From the NCBI GenBank assembly GCA_046296415.1, contig JBKBLN010000002.1, positions 372,001 through 436,000 of the forward strand: DNA of 64,000 bases, given 5' to 3'. Positions 1 through 7,843 of this stretch are shown in pieces. The DNA comes from CAYNRA01 sp046296415 (GTDB taxonomy: Bacteria; Bacteroidota; Bacteroidia; Cytophagales; Spirosomataceae). A program made the position numbers and the translations under genes. Numbering within the stretch: the first letter of the stretch is position 1; the number at the start of each line of letters is the position of its first letter. The notes beneath the pieces are model-generated. The model did no database searches. It was not told the origin of the DNA and saw nothing but the letters and a program-made list of their open reading frames with translations.

Positions 1-222
1 CTTCCTTAAACAACATTGTCCTCCGGGGGGAAGGTAATTGAGTTATGAATTATGAGTTATGAGTTATTGTTGATTCATAGTATGACCCTTGCATAAATTG
101 GGTAACTCAATGTAGTGGCTATTCAAGGTCTCCATGAAGAGAAAAGAAAATCGACAACGTTGATCGTATCGGGTCGCACCTACGGGGCTAATCCAGTTTC
201 TAGGTCGATCAATTCATAGCAA

Positions 223-255
223 CCGACAAAAGGCTCCGATGGAGCCTTTTGTCGG
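223..255. repeat. Perfect 15-bp stem-loop (REP-like)
   Basis: Arms CCGACAAAAGGCTCC and GGAGCCTTTTGTCGG are perfectly complementary around a 3-base loop (GAT). A diverged relative with a bulge lies at 754-789 (arms ending GGCTCC / GGAGCC, loop ATC), so this is a repeated structure rather than a one-off. No gene immediately upstream would need a terminator here, so it is better described as a REP-like palindrome. Confidence 0.7.
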
Positions 256-402
256 TAATTCATTTCCTTTCAAGGCACTTACATGATTGATTCATATCCA
301 ATACCCCCGAATCGAGGCCAACAAGGATCCCCAGTTGTTCATGGCAGACCCAAAAACAGTAGGCGCCAGTCCCATCGTCTCGATCTTTTGGTCAGAAAAG
401 TT

Positions 403-426
403 TCGGTCTGTGAAGACACAGACCGA
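403..426. repeat. Perfect 10-bp stem-loop
   Basis: TCGGTCTGTG (403-412) and CACAGACCGA (417-426) form a perfect stem with an AAGA loop. It lies about 34 bases before the first 174-bp repeat element. No T-tract follows it, so terminator function is not supported. Confidence 0.6.
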
Positions 427-459
427 GGGAAAGGGTAATTGAATGATGAGTTATGAATT

Positions 460-633
460 AATGTCGTTTAGTTAGTGGATTCTTCCACGAAGTAGCCCAT
501 GATTACGGCCCTTCAGGCCTTTTTTTGCTAGGGTTTGTGCCATTTTCCTAGCCTTCGCAGGCTAGGTTATTGATTAAGCACCGTTGGTGCTAGATTAAAG
601 CAACTAGGTAAAATTCCCTATCTAAACGACATT
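460..633 (+). repeat. 174-bp MITE-like repeat element, copy 1
   Basis: The element begins AATGTCGTTTAGTTAG and ends in CTATCTAAACGACATT, a 16-bp terminal inverted repeat with one mismatch. Inside are three short stem-loops: GGCC-cttca-GGCC followed by T's (507-526), CCTAGCC-ttcgca-GGCTAGG (547-566) and AGCACC-gtt-GGTGCT (577-591). It has no coding capacity. Near-identical 174-bp copies lie at 1639-1812, 34042-34215 and 34359-34532, all in the same orientation. Flanks are ATTATGAA-type octamer repeats rather than a clear target-site duplication. Confidence 0.85.
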
Positions 634-780
634 GAATGATGAATTATGAATTATGTTGTTTCGTGATATGACCCTTGAATAACTTGGGCAACTAAGCCGA
701 AAATGGCTTGATACTATTTTCCCAGTGGAAACACACCGAGAAGAGATGGTTTGGCGACAAACGGCTCCATCGGAGCCCAC

Positions 781-857
781 CGTTTGTAGCAAATGAGCGA
801 TGGATCCAAGACCGGACAAGCTCCGTAGGTGCGACCTGTTGAAAACCGGTACGTTGG
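781..857 (+). repeat. 77-bp direct repeat, left copy (abuts assembly gap)
   Basis: These 77 bases are identical to 1415-1491. The left copy runs straight into the N-run, and the right copy starts two bases after it ends. This is the pattern expected when a tandem or dispersed repeat could not be resolved in assembly. Confidence 0.85.
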
Positions 858-1412
858 NNNNNNNNNNNNNNNNNNNNNNNNNNNNNNNNNNNNNNNNNNN
901 NNNNNNNNNNNNNNNNNNNNNNNNNNNNNNNNNNNNNNNNNNNNNNNNNNNNNNNNNNNNNNNNNNNNNNNNNNNNNNNNNNNNNNNNNNNNNNNNNNNN
1001 NNNNNNNNNNNNNNNNNNNNNNNNNNNNNNNNNNNNNNNNNNNNNNNNNNNNNNNNNNNNNNNNNNNNNNNNNNNNNNNNNNNNNNNNNNNNNNNNNNNN
1101 NNNNNNNNNNNNNNNNNNNNNNNNNNNNNNNNNNNNNNNNNNNNNNNNNNNNNNNNNNNNNNNNNNNNNNNNNNNNNNNNNNNNNNNNNNNNNNNNNNNN
1201 NNNNNNNNNNNNNNNNNNNNNNNNNNNNNNNNNNNNNNNNNNNNNNNNNNNNNNNNNNNNNNNNNNNNNNNNNNNNNNNNNNNNNNNNNNNNNNNNNNNN
1301 NNNNNNNNNNNNNNNNNNNNNNNNNNNNNNNNNNNNNNNNNNNNNNNNNNNNNNNNNNNNNNNNNNNNNNNNNNNNNNNNNNNNNNNNNNNNNNNNNNNN
1401 NNNNNNNNNNNN
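858..1412. other. Assembly gap (555 N)
   Basis: A run of 555 undetermined bases between identical 77-bp repeats. Its real length and content are unknown; if the run length is right, the repeat period would be 634 bp. Confidence 0.95.
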
Positions 1413-1414
1413 AA

Positions 1415-1491
1415 CGTTTGTAGCAAATGAGCGATGGATCCAAGACCGGACAAGCTCCGTAGGTGCGACCTGTTGAAAACCGGTACGTTGG
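1415..1491 (+). repeat. 77-bp direct repeat, right copy
   Basis: Identical to 781-857 and includes the CCGTAGGTGCGAC motif and the end ACCGGTACGTTGG. It lies immediately downstream of the N gap. Confidence 0.85.
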
Positions 1492-1610
1492 CAATTAGGA
1501 GCATCTTAAGCGGGCGAGGGATCTATCATCAATAAATATGTTACCCCTTCAGGATATAATTCCAAACGATTTTAGGTCTGATTGAAGAAGTGATATATCG
1601 GTCTTGGGGC

Positions 1611-1625
1611 TAAACTAAACGACAT
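1611..1625 (+). repeat. Orphan right end of the 174-bp element
   Basis: TAAACTAAACGACAT matches the right terminus of the 174-bp element, but the preceding sequence does not resemble its body. The next full copy starts 14 bases later. It is either a decayed copy or an end of a different member of the family. Confidence 0.5.
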
Positions 1626-1638
1626 TGAATGATGAATT

Positions 1639-1812
1639 AATGTCGGTTAGTTAGTGGATTCTTCCACGAAGTAGCCCATGATTACGGCCCTTCAGGCCTT
1701 TTTTTGCTAGGGTTTATGCCATTTTCCTAGCCCTCGCAGGCTAGGTTATTGATTAAGCACCGTTGGTGCTGGATTAAAGCAGCTAGGTAAAATTCCCTAA
1801 CTAAACGACATT
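1639..1812 (+). repeat. 174-bp MITE-like repeat element, copy 2
   Basis: Full-length copy: left end AATGTCGGTTAGTTAG (one change from copy 1), right end CTAACTAAACGACATT, same internal stem-loops. It lies 38 bases downstream of the recQ stop, and the hairpin-plus-T region could affect 3' end formation of recQ transcripts. Confidence 0.85.
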
Positions 1813-1850
1813 GATTCATAATTCATAATTAACTCAGCTCTCTGCACTCC

Positions 1851-3980
1851 TCACTCCCCACCCAACGTAAAACTCAGCGCAATGCGAAGTTGATCGTAGG
1901 AATAATGGCCTGCGAAATGATCAAAAAGAGGTTTGATGGGCGATTTTTGTCCCATCCCGGAATCGATTATGACCTTGCCGATTTCCTTTATTTCCTCTGG
2001 GGTGATCCAGGGGGAAAAGTCAATTTTTTTTCCTGATTCGTGGAGTCGAATCAAATGTAAAAAGATGGTGGAGACACCTATCTGCCGAACTTCGGCAATT
2101 TCTTCGATACTCATACCTTGCTCAAACAACTCCCACGTAGCTTGATAGGTGGAACCTTTCACACGATGGGTTGCTTCCTTGTCGTGGAATCGAATGATTT
2201 CTTGGAGAAAGATATCTCCAAACCGTTTGTATTTTTCTTGAGAAACCCCCGGAATACGCTCCAAATCAGCTCGTTTTCTGGGTGCGCGTTCGGCGAGTTC
2301 GCGTAAGGTGGCATCGGAGAAAATCTGATACGGTGCCAAACTGGTGGCGTCGGCCACTTGTTTTCTCACCCGCCGTAAACGATCAAACAAAGCTTGCGCC
2401 CCCGAAACTTGAGGTTGGCTCGTAGGTAACGCTTGCTCCCAGGCTTCCAAACGCTCTTTGGCTGAACGGTACGCGGCTAACTCGAGCGTGTAACCAGATT
2501 TCAGGAAATCCCATGCTTTGGAGGTTAATCGAAGCCAATGGTGTTGGTCATAGGCCATGTCGAGGAAACCAAGATGCAGGCATTGGTGAATGACATCGGA
2601 CCATTGATCGGTGGACAGTTCTTTGCCCAGCCCGAAGGTTTTGATTTTTTCCCAACCCGATTGAAGAACGGATTGTGTCCGTTGACCTCGCAAAATTTCG
2701 ATCAAGGTGGAAATAGCTACTTGTTCTCGAGTTCGGACCACCGCAGATAGCACTTTCTGAACCCAAACGGTGCCATCGACACGTTTGGGTGGATCTTGAC
2801 AAACATCGCATCGGCCACAATCTTGGGGTAAATCTTCTTGAAAGTAGGAAAGTAAAACACGTCGGCGGCAAACGTCGGCCTGTACATACTGCATCAGTCG
2901 GTCAAATTTAACCTTTTGCAATGCTTTCTGTTCCTCTGGCAAGTTCGAGTCTTGCCACATGGCTTCGCGTAAAATTCGATCTTGAAGGTTGGCAAATAGA
3001 AAGGTGTCGGCCCTTTCACCGTCTCGTCCGGCCCGACCAATTTCTTGGTAAAAACTTTCTAAGTTACTAGGTAGATTAAAATGGATGATCCACCGAATAT
3101 TTGACTTGTCGATCCCCATCCCAAAGGCAATGGTAGCTACCAAAATGGGACAATCATCTTTTAAAAATGCCTCCTGAATAGATGATCGCTCCGATGCAGG
3201 CAACCCAGCATGGTAAAATTCGGCAGGGTAACCAGCCATTTGCAATTGTCCCGCCACTTGCTCGGCTCCTTTTCGACTAAGGCAATAGATAATCCCGGGT
3301 TGCCCTTTTCGAGCCTCCAAAATTTGTAAAACCTGTTCCATTCGACGTTTTCCAGGTAAAACCTGCAAGGAAAGGTTGGGCCGATTGAAGCTTGCCAAGA
3401 AGACATTTTCCTCCGGTATCCCCAACTGGTGGCAAATATCACGCCGGGTTACTTGATCTGCCGTGGCGGTCAAGGCCATGACGGGCGTTTGGGGAAAATA
3501 CGTGCGAATGTCTTTTAGCTGGCGGTACTCCGGGCGGAAATCATGACCCCAGGACGAGATACAATGCGACTCATCGATGGCCACCAAACTGACTTGCATC
3601 GATTGCAAGAACGAAATGATCCGGCCACTAAACAGTTTTTCGGGCGATATGTAAATCAACTTGATTAATCCCGCCTTGGCCGCCAACCAAATTTGGTCTT
3701 GTTCTTCGGTGGTCTGACTGGAATTCACAAACGCAGCCTCAATTCCGTGAGTTCTCAAGGCCTCCACCTGATCTTTCATCAGCGCGATCAAAGGAGAAAT
3801 AACCAACGTGATTCCCTCCAGCAAAAGAGCAGGTAATTGGTAACATATCGACTTCCCCCCACCCGTTGGCATCAACACCAAGGCATCTCGACCAGCCAAC
3901 ACATGATCGATGATTTCAGCTTGCAACGGTCGAAATTGAGATAATCCAAAATATTTCTGAAGAGCAACTTGAGGTTTCAT
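1851..3980 (-). CDS. recQ: ATP-dependent DNA helicase RecQ
   Basis: A 709-residue RecQ helicase that unwinds DNA 3'-5' in recombination and replication-fork repair. The helicase core shows motif I MPTGGGKS (residues 37-44), the DESH box (136-139) in DESHCISSWGHDFRP, motif III ALTATAD (169-175) and motif VI QEIGRAGRDGER. A zinc-binding site follows, with Cys371, Cys388, Cys391 and Cys394 (CGRCDVC), then a winged-helix RQC region, an HRDC domain around 530-598 and an extra C-terminal helical region of about 110 residues typical of longer RecQ proteins. The start follows from the N-terminal sequence KPQVALQKYFGLSQFRPLQ, which matches the family's usual beginning. It is transcribed alone, divergently from the DoxX-ohrR group. 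Confidence 0.97.
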   Translation of the reverse strand: MKPQVALQKYFGLSQFRPLQAEIIDHVLAGRDALVLMPTGGGKSICYQLPALLLEGITLVISPLIALMKDQVEALRTHGIEAAFVNSSQTTEEQDQIWLAAKAGLIKLIYISPEKLFSGRIISFLQSMQVSLVAIDESHCISSWGHDFRPEYRQLKDIRTYFPQTPVMALTATADQVTRRDICHQLGIPEENVFLASFNRPNLSLQVLPGKRRMEQVLQILEARKGQPGIIYCLSRKGAEQVAGQLQMAGYPAEFYHAGLPASERSSIQEAFLKDDCPILVATIAFGMGIDKSNIRWIIHFNLPSNLESFYQEIGRAGRDGERADTFLFANLQDRILREAMWQDSNLPEEQKALQKVKFDRLMQYVQADVCRRRVLLSYFQEDLPQDCGRCDVCQDPPKRVDGTVWVQKVLSAVVRTREQVAISTLIEILRGQRTQSVLQSGWEKIKTFGLGKELSTDQWSDVIHQCLHLGFLDMAYDQHHWLRLTSKAWDFLKSGYTLELAAYRSAKERLEAWEQALPTSQPQVSGAQALFDRLRRVRKQVADATSLAPYQIFSDATLRELAERAPRKRADLERIPGVSQEKYKRFGDIFLQEIIRFHDKEATHRVKGSTYQATWELFEQGMSIEEIAEVRQIGVSTIFLHLIRLHESGKKIDFSPWITPEEIKEIGKVIIDSGMGQKSPIKPLFDHFAGHYSYDQLRIALSFTLGGE

Positions 3981-4044
3981 GGCGCAAAATTACAGGTCAA
4001 CCCTCAAATTGACGGATATTTTTTTACTTCCTCCTCATTTCAAC

Positions 4045-4109
4045 CGATTATAATCGATTCTTCCTGTGCCAATCTCCTTTCTTTTCTCTAAATTTGTATC
4101 GTACACGAT
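4045..4109 (+). promoter_or_regulatory. Two palindromes and -7-like box upstream of DoxX-ohrR
   Basis: CGATTATAATCG (4045-4056) is a perfect 12-bp palindrome. ATCGT-ac-ACGAT (4098-4109) is a second, separated-arm palindrome. Between them TAAATTTG (4089-4096) matches the Bacteroidota -7 consensus TAnnTTTG. The second palindrome would overlap the transcription start, as expected for a repressor site. OhrR-family repressors bind such palindromes, so autoregulation by the OhrR-like gene downstream is a reasonable inference but is not shown. Confidence 0.45.
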
Positions 4110-4124
4110 TAAAACGCAATCGAT

Positions 4125-4550
4125 ATGAATTGGATAAAAACCGCATTCCGGATTTTTTTAGGCTTGGCCATGACGTTGGCGGGAGTTGGCCATTTAACGT
4201 TTCAAAGGCAGGAATTTCAGGCCCAAGTACCGAGGTGGCTACTCACCCAACCGGAATGGATGGACGTGATCGTGGTGGCTTCGGGCGTTGTGGAAATCGC
4301 CCTAGGTCTTTCGATCTTATTCTGGTCGCAAAATCGTGCCCAAGTAGGTGTGGCTTTGGCGGTATTTTTCATTCTGATCTTCCCCGGCAACCTTTCCCAA
4401 TACCAAAATGGAATCGATGCATTTGGTTTGGATACGGATGAAAAACGATTCAATCGCTTGTTTTTTCAGCCCATTCTCATTGCCTTGGCCTTGTGGAGCA
4501 CGGGAGGCTGGACGTGGTTGAAAAATCGCTGGACATCGAAACATTCTTGA
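4125..4550 (+). CDS. DoxX-like small membrane protein
   Basis: A 141-residue integral membrane protein with about four hydrophobic segments, the DoxX/DoxX-like family size and pattern. It opens NWIKTAFRIFLGLAMTLAGVGHLTF, where the conserved G-x-x-H-L of DoxX proteins is visible. Biochemical role is unknown for most members; some bacterial DoxX proteins act with thiol and superoxide defence systems. Its stop lies only two bases before the OhrR-like regulator gene, so the two are almost certainly co-transcribed. This fits a role in oxidative-stress or organic-peroxide response, which is inference from the neighbour. Confidence 0.8.
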   Translation: MNWIKTAFRIFLGLAMTLAGVGHLTFQRQEFQAQVPRWLLTQPEWMDVIVVASGVVEIALGLSILFWSQNRAQVGVALAVFFILIFPGNLSQYQNGIDAFGLDTDEKRFNRLFFQPILIALALWSTGGWTWLKNRWTSKHS

Positions 4551-4552
4551 TC

Positions 4553-4996
4553 ATGCAGGAACTATCAGCCCACCAAAAATTAGAAAATCAGCTCTGTTTT
4601 CCTTTGTATGCTGCGTCTCGGCGGATCATTCAATGGTACACTCCGCATTTGCAACCTTTCGGAATTACCTACCCACAGTACCTTGTATTTTTGGTCTTAT
4701 GGGAACATGCCAACCAAACGGTGACTGAAATCGGTGAATTTCTTTTGCTGGGTTCCAATACCTTAACTCCCCTGTTGAAACGGATGGAGAGCCACGGATG
4801 GATCACCCGCGTGCGATCGGACTTGGATGAACGACAAGTCATGATTCAACTTACCGACCAAGGCAGGCAATTGCAATCTCAACTGGCCGACCTCCCCCAA
4901 AAACTCATGCAGTGCATCTCGCCCAACTCACCCGACCCTGAGGCGCTGTCGGCGTTTCGGCACGTGCTATGGCAACTGATCCAACTACCCGAGTAG
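4553..4996 (+). CDS. ohrR: MarR-family organic peroxide sensor, OhrR-like
   Basis: A 147-residue MarR-family regulator. The N-terminus has KLENQLCFPLYAASR with the reactive cysteine at residue 15, the same context and position as the peroxide-sensing Cys15 of Bacillus OhrR. It is followed by ITYPQYLVFLVLWEH and the winged-helix wing region SDLDERQVMIQLT. OhrR represses peroxide-defence genes and releases DNA when the cysteine is oxidised. I chose the ATG at 4553 because it places this cysteine at position 15 and starts right after the DoxX-like stop; a longer frame exists upstream but overlaps DoxX. No ohr gene lies beside it, so its target may be elsewhere or be the DoxX-like gene. Confidence 0.88.
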   Translation: MQELSAHQKLENQLCFPLYAASRRIIQWYTPHLQPFGITYPQYLVFLVLWEHANQTVTEIGEFLLLGSNTLTPLLKRMESHGWITRVRSDLDERQVMIQLTDQGRQLQSQLADLPQKLMQCISPNSPDPEALSAFRHVLWQLIQLPE

Positions 4997-5056
4997 GTAT
5001 CCGTTTGGTCATATCGGCAAGATTTTGGTACTTTGGGGAAACTTGGTGAAACCTCC

Positions 5057-5677
5057 ATGACCCTGACATTTTTACTCGATATCCTAGGCACCTTTTCATT
5101 TGCTGTCAGCGGCATTCGGTTGGCTGCTGGGAAACAGTTCGACTGGTTCGGTGCCTACATCATTGGTCTCATCACCGCCGTTGGGGGTGGGACTCTTCGG
5201 GATATTTTGCTCGATGTGACCCCCTTTTGGATTCTGAATCCCTCCTATTTCATCACCACCGGAGTGGCTTGGTTGGCTATGTTTTTCTTTGGCAACCTGA
5301 TCCAGCGATTAGGACAAACCCTTTTCCTTTTCGATGCAGTCGGCTTGGGTTTGTTCACCATTGTTGGGCTCACTAAAAGTCTGGACGCTGGGTTGCCGTG
5401 GTGGGCTTCGATCCTCATGGGCACCCTAACCGGTACGGTTGGCGGCGTGATCCGAGATGTGCTACTCAATGAGGTTCCCTTGTTGTTTCGAAAAGATATT
5501 TATGCGCTCACCTGTGTGATTGGCGGTATGATCTATTGGGTGGTCCGTCAATGGTTCACTACGGATCTGGCCGAAATCATCGCCGCCACAAGTATTCCCA
5601 TACTCCGTATTCTGGCCATCCGTCATTCCATTCATTTACCCCCTTTTCCCCCATCTCAAACCCACAAAAATCAATGA
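5057..5677 (+). CDS. TRIC/YicG-type (UPF0126) membrane protein
   Basis: A 206-residue polytopic membrane protein built of two similar halves, each with a glycine-rich motif: AVGGGTLRDILLD and TVGGVIRDVLL. This is the signature of the bacterial TRIC/UPF0126 (YicG) family, some members of which form trimeric cation channels and others of which have been linked to small-molecule transport. ATG at 5057 is preferred over an upstream in-frame ATG at 5033 because the protein then begins MTLTFLLDILGTFSFAVSG, directly with the first membrane helix. Its stop overlaps the start of the RidA-like gene (ATGA), so the two are translationally coupled. Confidence 0.88.
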   Translation: MTLTFLLDILGTFSFAVSGIRLAAGKQFDWFGAYIIGLITAVGGGTLRDILLDVTPFWILNPSYFITTGVAWLAMFFFGNLIQRLGQTLFLFDAVGLGLFTIVGLTKSLDAGLPWWASILMGTLTGTVGGVIRDVLLNEVPLLFRKDIYALTCVIGGMIYWVVRQWFTTDLAEIIAATSIPILRILAIRHSIHLPPFPPSQTHKNQ

Positions 5678-6192
5678 AAAAACACCTTCTTTTTTGGCTT
5701 TTCATTTTCGGAATCTTGGGTACTGGTACCGCCCAAACTCCGGAACAAAAACTTAACCAAGCGGGTTTTCAGCTCACCACCCCTCCAGCTCCTATGGCCA
5801 ATTACGTTCGGACGGTCCGGACGGGTAACTTGGTATTTCTCTCCGGGCATGGGCCTACCCGGCCGGATGGAACGCTGATGAAAGGGAAAGTCGGAGCCGA
5901 CGTAACCATCGCACAAGCACAAAAAGCCGCTCGCTGGACAGCCCTGAACTTACTGAGCTCGTTGAAGGCCGAAATCGGCGATCTAGCCAAAGTCAAACGC
6001 ATTGTTAAAGTGTTGGGCATGGTCAATGCTACCCCTGAGTTTACAGAGCATCCACAGGTCATCAATGGCTTCTCAGACCTCATGGTCCAGGTTTTTGGCG
6101 ACAAAGGTCGACATGCCCGATCGGCCATCGGAGTAGGATCGCTGCCATCAGGTATGGTGGTCGAAATTGAGATGATTGTGGAAGTGGAATAA
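5674..6192 (+). CDS. RidA/YjgF-family protein with signal peptide
   Basis: A 172-residue member of the RidA (YjgF/YER057c/UK114) family. RidA hydrolyses reactive enamine/imine intermediates. The C-terminal hallmark RSAIGVGSLPSGMVVEIE contains the conserved arginine that binds the carboxylate of the substrate. Unlike cytosolic RidA, it starts with an apparent signal peptide (MKKHLLFWLFIFGILGTGTAQ), so it should act in the periplasm or be secreted. The start at 5674 overlaps the TRIC stop by four bases; a longer frame upstream lies inside that gene. Exported RidA-like proteins are a separate subfamily whose substrate is not established. Confidence 0.87.
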   Translation: MKKHLLFWLFIFGILGTGTAQTPEQKLNQAGFQLTTPPAPMANYVRTVRTGNLVFLSGHGPTRPDGTLMKGKVGADVTIAQAQKAARWTALNLLSSLKAEIGDLAKVKRIVKVLGMVNATPEFTEHPQVINGFSDLMVQVFGDKGRHARSAIGVGSLPSGMVVEIEMIVEVE

Positions 6193-6301
6193 TGTACATT
6201 AGCCAAGAAATTCTATGGCATTTCCTCGTTTTTAAGTGGAAATGAAAAAATGTTGTTGGGAGAATGAACGATCTCCTGGAAAAATGTGCTAATATTCGAC
6301 C

Positions 6302-6679
6302 ATGTTCTTTAAGTCGTCCACATATCGCCCTGTATTTTGCTTCCTACTGATGTTGTGGGTGGGCTTTTTGGGTATTTGGGGTGTGGCGATGTCGGGATAC
6401 AAACCGTATGCCGACCAAGACCAAGAAAAACATTACCAGCAGCACGTTCATTCCTCTCCTATTCTTTCCCTGTTTTGGGAAAAAGAATCCGTCGAGGAAG
6501 ATGTTGATTCCGATGATTATCATCTGGTCGGGGATCTAGCTCCTACCCACTCTTTCATTGCGCATTCGTTTGTCTCAGACCACCAAGTTAGTCCCTCCTA
6601 TTGGACACGTCGGGTCAATCGAACCACACTTCCTCTGTATCTCCTGTATAGAAAACCTAAGATTTGTGTTATTGGCTGA
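6302..6679 (+). CDS. Small membrane-anchored hypothetical protein preceding RND operon
   Basis: A 125-residue protein I do not recognise. A hydrophobic segment near residues 8-33 suggests a single membrane anchor or an uncleaved signal. The rest is rich in His, Ser and acidic residues (for example VEEDVDSDDYH) and ends in a basic tail. It lies 57 bases upstream of the RND adaptor gene on the same strand, so it may be the first gene of the efflux operon. A small His/Asp-rich protein ahead of an efflux system could bind metal or sense substrate, but nothing in the sequence proves that. A translated product is likely but not certain. Confidence 0.55.
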   Translation: MFFKSSTYRPVFCFLLMLWVGFLGIWGVAMSGYKPYADQDQEKHYQQHVHSSPILSLFWEKESVEEDVDSDDYHLVGDLAPTHSFIAHSFVSDHQVSPSYWTRRVNRTTLPLYLLYRKPKICVIG

Positions 6680-6736
6680 TTATTCTTTGTCCTGATTTTT
6701 AAATCAACATTATAATCATCTATTACATACGTCTTT

Positions 6737-7822
6737 ATGAAATTCTCAGCGTTCGGATGGCTGGGCTTGGCCTTCGTGGGCTTGGCTTCCTGTCATTCTA
6801 AAAAACATTCCTCCCATACGTCTGTTGACGTAAAAACCACCACTGCTTGGGTAGCCGATACGGTTTCTTGGATGCCTTATGTCGGACAAATTCGTTCGAG
6901 CCAACACATTGAGCTTCGAGCCATGGAAAAAGGCTTTTTACAGAAAATTTTTGTGGATGAAGGCCAGTTTGTGCGAAAAGGACAAGTTTTGTTTCAATTG
7001 ATGCCCGCCATTCAAGAAGCCGAGGTCGAGAAGGCCGCGGCCGAAATGGAATTCGCCCAACTTGAATATCAAAACACCCAAAAACTTGCAGCTAATCAAG
7101 TGGTCTCGAAAAGTGAAGAGGCTTTGGCGAAAGCGAAATGGAATCAGGCGGTAGCGGCCTGGAAACTGGCCAAAGCGCATCTCGGATTCACGACCATCCG
7201 GGCGCCATTCGATGGCCTCATTGGTCGATTTTTGGATGTCCGATTGGGAAGTTTAATCGAAGAAGGTGATTTACTGACCACCCTCTCCGACAACCAAAAA
7301 ATGTGGGTTTATTTCAATATGCCGGAGTCAGAATACCTCTCGTATGCGGCCCAAAACAAAAGCCAAAAGCCGGTTCAGGTGGAATTAACCCTCGCCAACC
7401 AACAGCGATTTGACTACCCAGGCAAAATAGAAACCCTGGCATCTGATTTCCACATAGAAACCGGAAATATCGCGTTTCGGGCGACTTTTCCCAATCCGAA
7501 AAGTCTGCTTCGAAACGGTGAAACCGGCACTGTTCTCCTGCCTGTTCGGATCCCGCATGCGATCCTGATTCCTCAGTCCTTGACGTTTGACATATTGGAC
7601 AAAAAGTACGTATATGTAGTCAAAAATGGACACGCGACGACCCGGGAAATTCAAATCGCTTCAGCATGGCCCCATGTATTTGCAGTAAAATCGGGTATTT
7701 CGGTGTCCGATACGCTAGTCGCTGATGGACTCCGAAAAGTAAAGAATGGACTTCCGGTGCGAGGCCATTTCCAAGCGGCCTCGAAAATTATTGCCGATTT
7801 GCATCATCTGGAGGCTGAATAA
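6737..7822 (+). CDS. RND efflux periplasmic adaptor (membrane fusion lipoprotein)
   Basis: A 361-residue adaptor of the AcrA/MexA type that bridges the inner-membrane pump and the outer-membrane channel. It has a lipoprotein signal with lipobox LASC near residue 19. A barrel-sandwich/lipoyl half follows (MEKGFLQKIFVDEGQFVRKGQVLFQL), then a coiled-coil hairpin of about 65 residues rich in Ala, Glu and Lys, then the second lipoyl half (TTIRAPFDGLIGRF) and beta-barrel and membrane-proximal domains. The pump gene starts 21 bases after its stop, and the channel gene follows it. Confidence 0.93.
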   Translation: MKFSAFGWLGLAFVGLASCHSKKHSSHTSVDVKTTTAWVADTVSWMPYVGQIRSSQHIELRAMEKGFLQKIFVDEGQFVRKGQVLFQLMPAIQEAEVEKAAAEMEFAQLEYQNTQKLAANQVVSKSEEALAKAKWNQAVAAWKLAKAHLGFTTIRAPFDGLIGRFLDVRLGSLIEEGDLLTTLSDNQKMWVYFNMPESEYLSYAAQNKSQKPVQVELTLANQQRFDYPGKIETLASDFHIETGNIAFRATFPNPKSLLRNGETGTVLLPVRIPHAILIPQSLTFDILDKKYVYVVKNGHATTREIQIASAWPHVFAVKSGISVSDTLVADGLRKVKNGLPVRGHFQAASKIIADLHHLEAE

Positions 7823-7843
7823 TCCACTCAAACCCTTACATCC

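Larger units (their letters stand above)
1..1850. other. Gene-free, repeat-rich intergenic region
   Basis: I see no credible coding region here; the open frames that cross the N-run owe their length to the unknown bases. The stretch holds octamer-like runs of ATTATGA/GAATTATG, stem-loops at 223-255 and 403-426, two copies of a 174-bp terminal-inverted-repeat element (460-633 and 1639-1812), a 77-bp direct repeat (781-857 and 1415-1491) flanking an assembly gap, and an orphan element end at 1611-1625. The 13-mer CCGTAGGTGCGAC occurs at 823-835 and 1457-1469 and in inverted orientation at 173-185, so several blocks in this stretch are related. It looks like a landing zone for small non-coding repeats. 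Confidence 0.8.

Noticed and set aside
27..70. Possible promoter or phase-variable repeat at the window start
   Set aside because: It is only the ATTATGA-type octamer text seen near all repeat elements, and no gene follows.
622..1504. Long open frames crossing the N gap on both strands
   Set aside because: Their length comes from undetermined bases; the readable parts are repeat sequence shared with other non-coding places.
4493..4552. Longer N-terminus for the OhrR-like protein
   Set aside because: It would overlap the DoxX-like gene by 58 bases and displace the sensing cysteine from position 15.
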